Shown here: positions 1 through 11,994 of the stretch, piece by piece
How positions within the stretch are numbered: the stretch's first letter is position 1
How the letters are laid out: each line of letters opens with the position of its first letter
From: Trileptium ribeirensis
Taxonomy: Eukaryota > Nematoda > Enoplea > Enoplida > Thoracostomopsidae
Direction of reading: 5' to 3'
NCBI GenBank assembly: GCA_030248225.1
Contig: JASANE010017412.1
Span: 1 to 64,000, forward strand
DNA length: 64,000 nt
Notes under the pieces: generated by a model
Database searches by the model: none
What the model was told of the DNA's origin: nothing
Seen by the model: only the letters and a program-made list of their open reading frames with translations
Made by a program: the position numbers and the translations under genes

Positions 1-1229
1 TACACACGAACTACAACAATGCTAGCACCAAGGGCTATTTACTTTATGAGCTTATTCTTAAGGCCTTAAATTGTAGCGCTTATAATGAAGACAGTTTATT
101 TCCACACTACAACAAATTAAAAACTTTACACACAATAAACACATAAACGGCTGAACCGACTCACCCTGATTGCGCAGCTTCTGAGGCCGACTGAGGCCCT
201 GATCTAACTACGCAACCGCTTAAATAACTTTTCTAAACTCTATTTCTTGGAACTCAAAAGAGACCCAGTTCTGAAATCTCTCTAATCCTTTAATTTTTAA
301 TATAATGGTTGCCAACCGGGTTGTGAATTCTTAGAATTGTAAAATTCGCTCTCTAACATAAATTTTAATTTCTGCATTAGAGAACCCCTTTTTATGAAAT
401 TCTTGGAATCCCTAACTCAAAAACAAATTTTAAGATTTTACAGAAAATTAAGCAGAAACACACTTACATATTCGCTAATGTAAGTGTAACAGTTAAGGCA
501 CCCAGGGGCTACACTCAAATCCGATAAGTAAGCAAACTATAGCCCCGGCACATAAATTATAAGATTTAAAGTTGTTTTACACTTTGTTAAAGTTATATTT
601 TTCAAGAATTAAATAAAGTCTTATTACCAGAAATGACCGAGGGGATGAGGTCCGTAACTCCTTAACGGGTGGATCAAGTGATGCCAAATTTGGTATGTAT
701 AATCTGGAGCGTGCCCTATGGCATTCGGCATTAAAATCCACATATGCCCAAACCATCCCCCCCTGCCGGTTACGACCAAAATTATACAGATTGTATTTTT
801 GTAAGCCCAACATGCTGGGAATTTTACAATTTCAAAACAATAAAGTTTTACAATACACAACATACGACATCGTACCAACAATCGCAATTCACGTGCCCTT
901 ACATACACTATAAGTAATGTCAACAAATAAACAAGCACACAGGCACTCATAATAAATAGTTTATGCAGCATATTGTTCCTATTCCCTATAATATAAACAT
1001 ATATCGCACAAATTACATTAAGCATATACACGTGTCACGCAAGCTACATTACGCTTTATTCAACAACAAATGCGCGGCGCGTAATACATGTGACAAGGCA
1101 CCAAGATGACGCAGAGTTTCCCACGGAAATTTTCCCACAATAGAAGCGTATGAAATACACATAAGATGGTAGCATCAGATTAGTATGAAAACTATTAAAC
1201 GGGGGTTCAACACGTCACAGTTTTAATAT
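1..1229. other. unassigned AT-rich sequence
   Basis: Only short frames without motifs. No repeat partner recognised in the window. Confidence 0.4.
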
Positions 1230-1440
1230 ATTTTACATATTTATAAGTAAATACATAGCTAGCCACAAACACATTTAAGAAGTTCCATAGGTGTTGCTTC
1301 GCAATTACTGCGCTTGCAAACCATTCCAAAAGCACGGAATACCAAGGCGGGATTGGAGGCCGGCCCCGGTATTCCAGTAGAAAATTAAAAAGATTTTAAG
1401 TGTGAAAAAGGCACCAGCCCGGACAAATCCAAGCCAACTC
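1230..1440 (+). repeat. dispersed repeat, uninterrupted copy
   Basis: AAATACATAGCTAGC, then a GGAATACCA-GGCGG block and GAAAAAGGCACCAGCCC, also found split around the hAT-like copy 1 (38950-39008 plus 40131-40420). This copy shows an ancestral insertion-free state at CATAGCTAG. Confidence 0.55.
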
Positions 1441-1732
1441 CTATTACTAGAGCAATTCTTTGAGTTTCTGACTAAGTCGTTACAAATAAGATCGCAGAAC
1501 TGGAAGTGTGGTGCCTGTAACCCAATTTGACATAGAAATGAAAAACCAATGCATAGTACCGCAACGTCGCAACCGTATACACGAAATGCGCATGTCCGAC
1601 CTAAGATGCAAAGCCGCAAGATAGCTAATAATGATTCCCGGATATTCTTAGTGACTTCGCAAATCCAGCAATAATAAAATCGGCACAAGACGCAAAATTA
1701 CAACACCTCAACTAAAAGAAATCCAAAACTAA

Positions 1733-2176
1733 TGCGGGATTCACGTTATAATGTACCCAATAGTTGGAACTTTTGTCCCACTGTAGTGTAGACTATACCA
1801 TAAAGACGGTGACAGTGACACCCACACCATATAACAAAATATGAGGGTGTCGGGCACACCACTAGATACCTCATTTTGGCAATGTAGTATTTCGGTGTTT
1901 TGTGCTTGCCAATGCGGTGTTTCTAGGGTATCCTGTAGGCCCTATGTAAAATGACCCCACGGGGTGGCGGAAACCTCAGCAAAACGAAAAAGCAACGACG
2001 GTTCATTGACACCGTCTGAAATAAGCCAAACTATTAGCTAGCTTTGTTTGAAATTTATTTGAAACTTTATTTAAAAATACAGGGGTGTCTAAGACAGCCT
2101 GTGGTGTAGGGTTTGCCTGCCACTGTGTGGGTACATAAGTTCCAAGTGGTGGGGACATTATAACGTGAATCCCGCA
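1733..2176. mobile_element. MITE with ACGTTATAA-type inverted termini, TAA duplication
   Basis: The termini TGCGGGATTCACGTTATAAT and its complement match over about 20 bases and continue imperfectly. The 3 bp TAA lies at 1730-1732 and 2177-2179. The interior is rich in GGTGTC/GACACC words. No coding capacity. Confidence 0.8.
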
Positions 2177-2635
2177 TAAATTAAGGCCAGATAATACCCT
2201 GAATTAGTGGAAATTATGTAAATTAAGCCCTTTTACGATACAAATAAGGAATGATTGAGCAGCTATAAAAGGAGGGAAAGGCGTAATAAACTAAAATTTA
2301 AAAGGTTTAGGCTCCCGTGGGATTAGGACTTGAAATGGGGTTTTCTGAACGATTTTATAACCGAAACTACTTAGAATAGCCTTAAATTTAACTAAAGCCA
2401 AACAATAGCTATGTGATTTTCTATATTGTAGCTATTTAAATTTTGAAATAAAATAATATATATAAAACTTAAAATTTTTTTAGGATTTTAGCCAATATAC
2501 AATACAATACAAATTTATTCAGTTCCTATGGTACAAACGAGACTGTACATTTACTGCAGTGTTCTGCTTCTGAAACGCGTTCATATGACTTGAGAATGAG
2601 AATTCATTAAGCGTGGTCCGCACTGCATGCTCTTA

Positions 2636-3060
2636 TGCGGCGTTTACGTTATAAATGACCCCATGTGAAAGTTTTGTCCCCCTATGGTCTAGACCACAAC
2701 ATCCAGTGGTATACGGTATATACCCACACTATGTAATGCAAAAGATGGTGCATGAGACACCATTAACGTAGCTATAGTGTCTTAATCTACCTACTGTTTT
2801 TTACTGACGGTGTCAAGGACACCATACACAAACCCATTATGTTTTGCGTGTAAATAACAGCATGGTGTAGCTAACACCATATAAAATTTATGGTTTAGTC
2901 TACACCATACTATTACCGACAGTACACTGCCTATGTATATCATCTGAAAATACCATCAGAAGCACCATTGTGTCCAAGACACCATATAATTGATGGTGGA
3001 AGAGACACCCAGGGTGGACAAAACTTTCACATGGGGGGTCCTTTATAACGTAACGCTGCA
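2636..3060. mobile_element. MITE related to 1733-2176, TTA duplication
   Basis: Ends TGCGGCGTTTACGTTATAAA and the complement of TTTATAACGTAACGCTGCA, with subterminal CCATGTGAAAGTTTTGTCC on both sides. TTA lies at 2633-2635 and 3061-3063. The interior holds many ACACCAT/ATGGTGT words. Confidence 0.8.
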
Positions 3061-3280
3061 TTACTAGCGTTCGCAGAACATTGCCACACATGTTTATAAT
3101 CAAGTAGAAAGTTCACATAAGGAAATGAATAACGTATGGGCAGAAAAGGGGATAAAACCTCTCCTCTTACATCTGCCTATATATCTGTAGTAATTTAAAA
3201 GATGTTATATCAACCTGATTGAGTAATACTGAAAAAATTCCTACATTTGTATTTTGCCGGGCAGATTGTAATATATATAT

Positions 3281-6130
3281 TTATAAATCAGTATTTACTA
3301 GGACAAACATAACAAGATATGGGACAGTACCACCATATATCAACTGCAATTTTCTATCGTATTTTAAATTATTTGCAAAATCTATTTTACGTATTAGTGT
3401 TTTAAACACTTTTGAACTCGAAGCCGTAACTAAAGGTATTCCGTCTATTGTAGATGGTAAGGTATTCCAATATTTTATTACCCACATTGGAAATATATGG
3501 TTCAGTGTGTTGGTTCTGTTGGTTTATATATTTTGCAACTGTGGCCACGGGTTCTCGTTTCGGTAATAGGGGATAGTTTTAAAATTGAATCGTATTCATT
3601 CTTGATAAATTTGAAATATTGCAATAAGGTCGAAATGTAGTCTCCTTTAGCTCAAGTGGTTCTAGACTAAGAAATATTAGTCTTTCATGGTACTGCGATG
3701 GCGTCAGCGCGCAACGATCATACAGACGCCTTGTGTAGTAGCGTTGGACGCACTCTATGATATCGATATCTCCTGAATACTACAGGTGACCAAACGGGAG
3801 ACGCGTATTCGAGTATTGGCCGAACATATGTAACATATGCACGACTAAGTACTTCAATATCAGAAGTTAAGAAACAGCGTAAGAGTATATTAGATATTAG
3901 GTATGCTTTGCTCACTATATCTCTGCAATGATGCTTGAATTTTAAGTCTTTAGTGATGGATACTCCGAGATCGCCACAGATTTCGTTGTGTGGTATAGTG
4001 TTTCCCGATAGGGTGTACGAGAAATGTGGGTTTTTACGCCCTATGTGCAAAATTTGACATTTTGAAACCGAGATCGTAAGTTGCCATTTTTCAGACCACT
4101 CCGAAATTCGGTTTAGTGAATTTTGCATATTAGCTTTATCAATTTGGCTATTTTCTTGTGGTATCGTTATGTATAATTAAACATCATCGGCAAACAACTT
4201 TATGTTAACATTAGAGCATATTTTAACATAATCAGTTAAATAATTAATATATAACTTGAATAATGTTGGTCCAAGGACATTGCCTTGAGGAACATCATAT
4301 AGAACGGATCTGCAGCTGGAATAGCTGTTGATCATTTTAATCGGAAACTTCCTGTTTGTTAAAAAGCTATTAAACCAATCTAGACATTTGCCAGATATTC
4401 CAAGGCACGAGAGTTTATACACGCGTTTCGTATGGGAAACGGTGTCGAACGCTTTCGCAAAATCGATATAAGCTACGTCTACACACAGATTTTTGTCTAT
4501 ATCGTTTGCCCAGTCCCAGACACTCTCGATTAATTGAGTGTTAGTGGACCGTTTAGCGATAAATCCATGTTGATTTTGAGATAAAATATTTGATGTTTTG
4601 ATGCGATTTAGCAAGCACTTATTAATAATCCGTTCCATTATTTTGCAGCAGTTTGAGACTAACGACACCGATCGGTAATTTAATGGGTCCGTGGGGTCTC
4701 CTTTTTTATAAATTCCGATCACATCATCGCATCGCCACATATAGGGTGCGCAACCAGTGATAAAGGACCGCTCGAAAATGTGCGCGAGAGGAATACTGAT
4801 TGCGTCTTTCACTTTGCGCAAAAAGAACTGCGTGGAGGTATGTGGTGCATGGCTATGTTTAGGTCTTAACTCTGTTACACATAACTGAACATCGTAAGGC
4901 CTAAACGGCACCCATGTCAACTGATGAGTGATGTTATTTGTAAAATTTGGAAAAGTGTTGTCGGAGATTGAATAGATGCCTTGAAAGGCTTTGGCTAGGA
5001 TTTTCGATCTAGTTGGATCGTCCGTAGCAATTTCTCAACTTAGCAATTTCAGTGCACTTATACCAGTCGCCGTTGAGCTACGCGTTTTTACGTAACTGTA
5101 CAGAGCATTTGGGTTTCCAGAATCTAATATATCTTTTTCTTCCCTTACTCTTAGTTTCCTAACGGCTTGGCTGTAATTATTGGCAGCTCTTCTGTACTCT
5201 GACATGTCCCCTGATTGTTTACCTAATTTCCACCGTACTAATTTACTACGGCGAAGTTTCTTGATATAATTCGGGTAAGTTTTGTTTTTCCAGCACGGTA
5301 TGACTCGTTTGGGTACATATAAATCACATGCGTACAACATTATATTATAAAATATGAAACATTTATCGTTTACATTAATGACAGAGTGTAATAATGAGTC
5401 CCAATTAATTGAAATAAGAAAGTCGTTGAGACTTTAAAGTTCGCATTTTTAAAGTCGAAAGTTGTCTTTGAGCGGAATTTTATTGGATTTGCGGCAGTGG
5501 CTATCATGAAATCAATAGAGAAATGATCTGAATTTGCGAAATTCTCGGAACATTCGACGCGCGAGACATGCTGCGGGGAGTTCTTAAGAAGTAGATCAAG
5601 TGTCTTTGTTCCGCGTCTAGAGAAATTTACCAATTGAGTGAGACTAGATTCGAGGACCATATAAGATAATTCGTATTCTGGTGCTACACGTACTACATTT
5701 CTACACCAATCAATGTGAGGGAGGATAAAGTGTCCCACTACAACGACGGGCCATGAAACATTGCATGCATGAGATATGAATGAGTATAGCAAAGCATTAT
5801 GTTCGGAAGTGCAATTGGGTGGGCGTTTTATACACACTACTCGACTTTTCACGGATAGAAATATGTCCATTGCTATACCTTCTACAACACAAAATTGTTC
5901 AGGGAAGTGTAGCGCCGGAGCACACTTGAGATACTTGAAAACAAAGATTGCAACTCCGCCTCCACGTAAAGCTCTGTCCTTTCTAAATACACTGTACTCT
6001 GAACAAGAAACCAAGCCGTCTGCGTTGTCATCATGTCACCAAGTTTCAGACACTGCAATTACCGAGTGAGATCGCTATGCAAGCATAACGTCTAGATCTG
6101 AAAGCTTGTTGCAAAGGCTTCGTGCATTGA
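3281..6130 (-). pseudogene. CR1-type ORF2 (endonuclease and reverse transcriptase) remnant, copy 1
   Basis: Reading 5' to 3' on the minus strand: endonuclease fragment 5370-6014 (RGGGVAIFV, then NSDHFSIDF, the terminal SDH motif of APE-type nucleases); a linker at 5035-5340; reverse transcriptase 4177-4920 with NYRSVSLVSNCCK, QHGFIAKRST, IDFAKAFDTVSH, VPQGNVLGP and the catalytic FADD; the thumb region at 3718-4128; and the tail ERLIFLSLEPLEL and WNTLPSTI at about 3281-3670. A stop directly after FADDV and frame changes between segments show it is dead. The catalytic Asp pair survives. Confidence 0.85.
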
Positions 6131-6181
6131 AGTATATACATTTTGTTAGCTTTGGAATTGGTAGATCTGGTACTGTCCCGA

Positions 6182-6816
6182 TTAAAAGTTTACCTGGACC
6201 GTAATCTTACCATTAACATCAATAAAATCGTAGTTTATGTTAATATGTCTGCCACCTACTAGCCGATCCCTTGTACAGTTTTTAAAGGCAACCAGTTTTT
6301 CTTTGACAACCGCGTAGTGAGTGGTGTTCTGCATATTTTCGCGTTGAGCTGAATTAAGCTCGTGTGCTTTGCGTCGGAGCGCAGTTTGCTCTTTCAGTTC
6401 CCAGTCTGTCATCGACCTGCGGATAAATATTTTGTCCAACCCATCGTAGTCCTCAAGCTTTCGTTCGTTATGTAGGATTGATCGAGAAACTGATTGTCGT
6501 ACCTTCAAGAGTCGGGGTCCGTGGTTTGCTGTTCGATTGCTGGACGATTGATTGTAAACGCCACGGCGAAAAACTTCCTGAATCTGGACGGGTGGAGCAA
6601 GCTTTATGCAGATGTTGCTAGTGTCTGCCATGTCATGTCCTCTTTCTGGTAGACATTTAATAACGATGCATCTGCGACGTCTAGCATCTTCGTCATCAGA
6701 TGGCTGTGCGGAGTGGATAACACGCCCGCCAGACCTAACGTTTTGTTATACAATTTGAGCCCACGTTTGTGGGTCCGTGGATGCGCCGGCATATGTTCCA
6801 GCAAAACAAAACTCAT
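6182..6816 (-). pseudogene. CR1-type ORF1 remnant, copy 1
   Basis: The best frame (6182-6631) has a C-terminal ORF1 segment: an FRRG motif, a basic LLKVRQ-type strand, the word KIFIRRSMTDWE, and an ALRRKAHELN helix, ending in a hydrophilic strand-rich tail. The corresponding part of copy 2 reads FRMG, LLKLRLP and VFIRRSMSE, so the homology is direct. The 5' part up to 6816 is scrambled and the zinc-finger segment of copy 2 is not recognisable here. In this family ORF1 protein is thought to bind the RNA template. Confidence 0.7.
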
Positions 6817-7154
6817 GTACCGGCGAAATAAAAACTACACAGCGCTAGTATAACCTCAACGTAGAATTATAAAATGTTCGTAAAACGAAATATAAAATGA
6901 TGTAGCATCCCGAACAATGGCTAGAAAAATAATCATACCACTCAACCTCTTTCTACTTATATATTGTCATCACTTTTGTAAATTCAGTAGCAAAACGCCC
7001 ACGTCCATCATGCAAACTAGATAAAATTTACACCCAATGTCAAGTCATCAAGGCTTCGGCCGTGACAGTATAAGCCCTGAACATTATGTGTAATATTAGC
7101 CAATAGATACACTGACAATATGTGTAAAATGTATGTATATTATATATTATATTT

Positions 7155-7530
7155 GTCGAATATAGCAGTTTTATTACTGTTGTAATACCGGACAGTGAGA
7201 GTTCAGTCGGTAGAGTACATGTTTCCAAATCCCAAAACGTGTATAGTGAGTTCGATTCCGGCCCCAGCACAACTGTTCAAAGGCTAATTTCACATCCCTT
7301 CGACTTCCAGCTCCTATTGGTAGGGCCAGATGAAATATTTCTCACCTAACATGGTGGCTTAACGGGAAGGTCGGGCTGTACTGCTGCATTGCCGAACCCA
7401 GAAATATACCCGAGCACCGTTCCCCATATATGGTTGCCTTACTGATAACAGCTTTACTGTTGCTTATCGCTAATCCGATAAAATACACTGAGTAAAAATA
7501 TATATGGTTATGTGAAAAGAAATGTTAGGG
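7155..7530 (+). mobile_element. SINE-like unit 1 with tRNA-derived head
   Basis: A tRNA-like head at about 7195-7268 has an A-box-like AGTTCAGTCGGTAGAGTAC and a B-box-like GAGTTCGATTCCGG, the internal RNA polymerase III promoter. The body that follows (CACATCCCTTCGACTTCCAG, a GGTCGGGCTGTACTG segment, GCTTATCGCTAATCCGATAA) recurs in the next two units. It is not an intact tRNA because no acceptor stem pairs. Confidence 0.65.
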
Positions 7531-7754
7531 GTAGGCCTGCGGGAGACGGGGAGTGTCGAACAGAGCAGTTTTACCACTGCTGTGAGGTCCAATAGGGATA
7601 GCTTAGTCAGCAGGATGTCTGCCACGTGTTAATGCAAACGTGGGAAGTCGTTTACTCGATTAAAACCCCAGCCCAACATTTGGTCGGTTAGTTTTCTAAT
7701 CTCTTCCTTTTCAGGCTCCTGCCAGTTGGCCCAAATTATAAAATGCAAATTTAA

Positions 7755-8168
7755 TGCGAGAGCAAAATTTGCCTGAGCCCAGCGACCACCCTACTTTGTT
7801 ATTTTGAAAAAAAATTGCGTTACCGAGTTCTATCGACTCAATCAAAAATTAAATGTTTTCTGTTCGAGACCATTAAAATTGATTGTGAACGAAATCATTG
7901 CTTCTGAATTAAAATGGATTATGTTCGCGAAAGGACCCTTTCACCTATGCCGTCGCATTTACATTGAATTTGTTCGCTAACAAAGACGTATCGCAACAGC
8001 AAACCGTGATAATACTAATGTAACTGTCATTGGCCGATTTCAAATTACTTTCGTGTTACCAGTGAATCGAGTCTCCTTTCTTGCTTGATGCATGACAATG
8101 GATGCAGATTTGACATCGGGTTATATAAAATTGGATGGTCAGTGGGCGCAGCGTGAGTTAGTCGAGCA
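7755..8168. mobile_element. MITE inserted in SINE-like unit 2, TAA duplication
   Basis: Begins TGCGAGAGCAAAATTTGCCT, ends in a degraded complement (GTGAGTTAGTCGAGCA), with TAA at 7752-7754 and 8169-8171. The subterminal ACCACCCTAC and GGATGGTCAGTG agree with the family of 9812-10132. The surrounding SINE body resumes on both sides, supporting the boundaries. Confidence 0.7.
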
Positions 8169-8226
8169 TAACCTGGAGATTGTACGGGAAAGTCGGACTC
8201 CACTGTCTGCTTTATCGAACCCATAA

Positions 8227-8925
8227 TGCATTATTTACCTTAAGATGTGTGCGGCAGGGCAAGATATTGTCAGTCTGCCGCGGCTCTAAAGCCAAATTTG
8301 GCTAGCCGCGATTTGCCAGTGTGACATTTTTGGGGCCGACCCAGACCCTACAAACATATCAGCTAATAGTAAAGCGAGGCTGATAAATTGTCACAAGGGC
8401 CGGAATCAGCTCTAAAAGCCATATCTGTATGACGACAATGTAAAATCACGAAACAATGGAAATCGGTGATCCATATCGTCAGATATTCGTTAAATATCTT
8501 TCCAGTTACAGTAGTATAATTTTTATGTATGCAAGAGCGTGTAATAAATAGCTACTAGGTTGGCTTGTACAAGGCGCTTAAACGAAAATTTTGAAAATTG
8601 CGACATGCACGTATTTATTTTTGCCTGTATTTATGCGTCTTACTTTAATTACTACTAATCTTGCTTTTTTGGGGCCAAGAGATAAATATTTGCCTTGTAA
8701 CACAATCTGCTAAACTGAATGTAATAAATATTTTTCAGATGTCCGCCCCAACTACCAAACCATGAGACATAGCCTCTCCCGGCTCGCACATACATACTAG
8801 CATAGCTTTTCTATTAATTTTATTTATTAAGGACCGGATGCGGCAGTGCCTTTTTGGAGCGAGCCGGAATTGGCTCTGTGACAAAATTAAGCCCTAGGTG
8901 CATACATTTTAAGGTAAATGATGCA
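8227..8925. mobile_element. MITE with TGCATNATTTAC termini in SINE-like unit 2
   Basis: The ends TGCATTATTTACCTTAAGAT and the complement of ATTTTAAGGTAAATGATGCA pair with few mismatches. TAA lies at 8224-8226 and 8926-8928. No protein recognised. A related element with the same terminus sits at 29396-29840. Confidence 0.78.
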
Positions 8926-9050
8926 TAATCATGCCGGCATTAACGCCCCCATGTAGCGGTCTAACGGCTAACACCTTAACTGTGCTTATCGCTAATCGGA
9001 TAATGAAATAAAGTATATTGCGTATATATAAAACATATCGTTATATAAAG

Positions 9051-9260
9051 GAATAAGCCGTTAGTGGTAGGTCTTGTGGAAGACTGGTCGCATAGCCGTG
9101 AAGTCGACCATGGATAGCTCAGTCTGTAGAGCGCCTGTTTACGGATACAAAAACTGAAGGTTATGGTTTCGAATCCCGCCCCTACGCAACTTTTCAAACT
9201 TCAGCTTTTCACATCCCTTCGTCTGTATGCTCATACCGCGAGGTATGATTGACAAATATA
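9051..9260 (+). mobile_element. SINE-like unit 3, truncated
   Basis: The best-preserved tRNA-like head in the array (about 9111-9185) has A box TAGCTCAGTCTGTAGAGCG and B box GGTTTCGAATCCC (one extra T). Its body keeps CACATCCCTTCGTCT and then diverges near 9240. The linker before it resembles that between units 1 and 2, which argues for tandem duplication. Confidence 0.6.
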
Positions 9261-9649
9261 AATTATTATGGGTCGTCGTGCCACGTACTGACCCCTCGTG
9301 CAATATATACCTATGGCTATCGAGGCACTACTTCGTCACCGAAGCTGTAGATTCGTTGCCAAAAAGCAGAGCTCAGCGTGTATAAATCGGTGTAAGCCAT
9401 TTCCAAGGTTCCGACTACGAACCATGGCGTTGATGCCTGTTTGCAATATACGCACAAATGAAACGTTTACTGATAAAGTAATTATCAGGATTTTAGAAAT
9501 ATAAAATTTCCGATCGAGTTCCTTAATATGTTTAGATCCCAAATCACTAGGTTCTAGTAGCACCGGATACAGGGTTACGACACTATACGCTGGTGGTACT
9601 CAAATAATTCCGCGGCTTTGCAATGATAACCACGCTATGGACAACGATA

Positions 9650-10300
9650 TAGTCCCGTAAGATAATTTTCACCAGCAATATGTACAATACTTAATGCAAT
9701 ACAATGAGATCAAACAGCCGAGGTGGTGTCGAGATGAATAGTAAAAAACCAAAAATAAGTCAGCTATTGATCCCTCATTTTTGTTATCCACTGAGCAAAT
9801 TCAACTATTAATGCAAGAGTAAACTTAAGATGTGCCTCCAACCACCCTCTTTTGACACCATATACAAAACGTTGTCAGCGAACAGAACTCGGATTTAAAT
9901 AGCTGTATCCAATTTTTCTGTTCCATAACGCCATTAGCGAATGCAACTTGGCCCCTATACTTTAACACCAATATGTTAGCGATCATTTTCAAATTATAAT
10001 GTATGGAATATGAAACAGACTAGCTTGTGATCTTTAACGTAAAAATGACATTTGTGTTCAGTGAAAAGCTGAATGGCAATCGCTTTTGTCAAAAGAGGAT
10101 GGTTAGGGGTGCAGCTTAAGTTTACTGATGCATAATGAGACAAGAAAATAAAAACAACCAAACTCCAAAGCTGCTGAACTCCACTTACGATGAAATTACA
10201 ATTTCAAAGTCAATCAATGCAGATTTGCCAATCAGCTTTGAATGACATGTTCAAAACAAAAATTTAAAATTTATGCATTATCATTGCGATAATGCGTGCA
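9650..10300 (+). repeat. dispersed repeat, copy 1 (one 127-bp-type unit, MITE inserted)
   Basis: Shares CCCGTAAGATAAT, ATCAAACAGCCGAG, GGTGTCGAGAT, CAAATTCAACT and CAACCAAACTC blocks in order with 30190-31150. It carries one unit of the sequence that is six-fold there, and the MITE 9812-10132. Confidence 0.75.
9812..10132. mobile_element. MITE with GAGTAAACTTAAG termini, TAA duplication, empty site known
   Basis: Ends TGCAAGAGTAAACTTAAGAT and the complement of CAGCTTAAGTTTACTGATGCA. TAA occurs at 9809-9811 and 10133-10135. The host repeat at 30190-31150 runs through the same place without the insert, confirming the boundaries directly. Confidence 0.85.
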
Positions 10301-10402
10301 CTAACTGCACATCTTAGGTACACACGCGCTGGAATGTCACGCAAAATATAGGCAATGCCCTGCCATTGCACGCAATTTGCTAATATTCATTACCACATAT
10401 CT

Positions 10403-10616
10403 AATGCAGTAGCGACCCGCTTTGCTACGCGCCACGTGCAATGGTAGCGAACATATATAACTGGTTCGCAACGGTTGCAACCATATATACAGCCATCGTG
10501 CAATGGTTCCAAAAATATGTATCGTTAGCGTGCAAAGGTAGCGACCATATCTACGGCAAGCATGCGCTAGTAGGAACCATATTTATAGCTTGCGTGCTGC
10601 CGTAGCGACTTCATGG
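10403..10616 (+). repeat. degenerate tandem array, 32-bp period
   Basis: Starts of CGTGCAATGGTAGCGACCAT-like units fall at about 10403, 10435, 10467, 10497, 10529, 10561 and 10593. Spacing is 32 except for one 30. Copies are diverged. Confidence 0.75.
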
Positions 10617-11470
10617 AAAACTCTGTAATAATTTCAATACGATTGACCTATATATACATGGGAAAATTGGCGAAATTTGACTATTCTTGATGTGAAAATT
10701 TATCAATTTTTGTTCCGAAACCGTTCCGAAAGGATAATAGCAAAACTAATATGGTGTTAAAACAATAAAACCAATTTGTTTAACAGATTAAGCAACCCTA
10801 TAGTCCCATTGTTCACCCCAAAAAAGCAAAAAATTGAGTTGTAAATATTTTGAAATTTTTCCTTTTTGGGGTATTTTTAAAGTTTGGCTCACAGCTCGAA
10901 AACGGCAATTCTGACTGGCATGGCGTACCGTTTCCACGTTATTCTACGAAAACATTCTAGTCACTGCATTAAAGTTAATTTGTTCTGAGTTCCATGCTGA
11001 CGTTGTTTGTAACATTGTCTGAAGGACATTCTAGAATTTTCAATTTATTTATTGCATGAGTAAACCTAAGCAGCGTCGCTTTCCATCCTCTTTTGAAATT
11101 AGCGATTGGCAATCGCTTGTTCAGTGAACACGGAATTCATAAAATTATATGAGAACAAAAATGGGGCTTTTAGGTAATGCATCCAAAGCGTAAATGAACA
11201 AGAAATAAACTGCTTACTGATTGCTTCTAAAGTGTCAGCGAACACCTTACTTCTCGACTTACGGTTAAAGTCGTGAATTTTCGATTTTACTATCGAACGT
11301 AAACACGACATAGTTCTGTTTTATAATCTTGTTGAATAATCTACGGTTATAATTATATTCGAAACGTTCGCTAACGCTGTTTACACAATAACTCAATTGA
11401 TAATTTTCGGAATGGCTGTTGTGACTAAGCTATGCTACTGGTTTATAAGGAATGCCCGTTCAAGTGTGAT

Positions 11471-11872
11471 GTTCGCGAACGTCACAAATTTCTTGTTTAA
11501 TACTTGGTTTTTCAGCATATATATTAAACTGACTCTTGCACATCGATGATCGAACGATGTCATGTTCGCGAACAAAACATAAGAATTTAACGATATACTG
11601 TATTCGGTTCCCGGATTTCCGGTTAAAATTTGATTAAGATTTTTCACATTATTATTTTAGCATATTTTAGTTATGGACACACGTTCGCGAACACTAAATG
11701 CATAGGTAACATATTTTTAGTATTAACATAGTGTTAGGATATATATGTGTTCTCACGAAGAGCTTGATCTCAAGAGTACATTATGTTCGCGAACAATTTT
11801 TGCATAAGAAAGCTCAGTCTGTTCACACACAACATTTATGGAATTGTATACATCATAGAACTATTCGCGAAC
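11471..11872. repeat. array of five GTTCGCGAAC palindromes
   Basis: GTTCGCGAAC occurs exactly at 11471-11480, 11564-11573, 11683-11692 and 11785-11794, and ATTCGCGAAC at 11863-11872. The spacing is irregular, 78-119 bases, so it is not a simple tandem array. Looser versions (GTTCGCTAAC, GTTCGCGAAA) continue around it. It lies inside the 11053-13047 element. Confidence 0.85.
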
Positions 11873-11994
11873 CAATCAGACTGTCAAGAATATCTGGAAT
11901 TGTGTTAGCATAACGAAAATATACAAAATGCAAGTAGCCTATTTAACGTTTCGGAACGCAGTTATGGTGAAAGTGCAAAATGTGCACTGTATTA

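Larger units (their letters stand above)
3220..6830 (-). mobile_element. CR1-type non-LTR retrotransposon copy 1, decayed
   Basis: Fragments of ORF1, an APE-type endonuclease and a reverse transcriptase follow in order on the minus strand, ending with the C-terminal segment typical of CR1/L2-like ORF2 proteins. The reading frame is broken by several stops and frameshifts. The second copy at 15800-19860 has the same order and similar words (QHGF-AKRST, LSLxPLEL), so both belong to one family. Exact ends were not determined; no target-site duplication was recognised. Confidence 0.85.
7531..9050 (+). mobile_element. SINE-like unit 2, interrupted by two MITEs
   Basis: A degraded tRNA-like head (about 7599-7672) and the same body as unit 1 are recognisable in three pieces: 7531-7754, 8172-8226 and 8929-9050. 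The pieces join into unit-1 order once the inserts 7755-8168 and 8227-8925 and one copy of each TAA duplication are ignored. The last piece ends in the CTTATCGCTAATCGGATAA word shared with unit 1. Confidence 0.65.

Noticed and set aside
3219..3566. 115-codon plus-strand frame
   Set aside because: It is antisense to the C-terminal part of the CR1-type ORF2 remnant.
7195..9185. Possible functional tRNA genes (A- and B-box-like sequences)
   Set aside because: No acceptor-stem pairing, the anticodon arms do not fold properly, and the units recur with a shared non-tRNA body; they fit tRNA-derived SINE heads.
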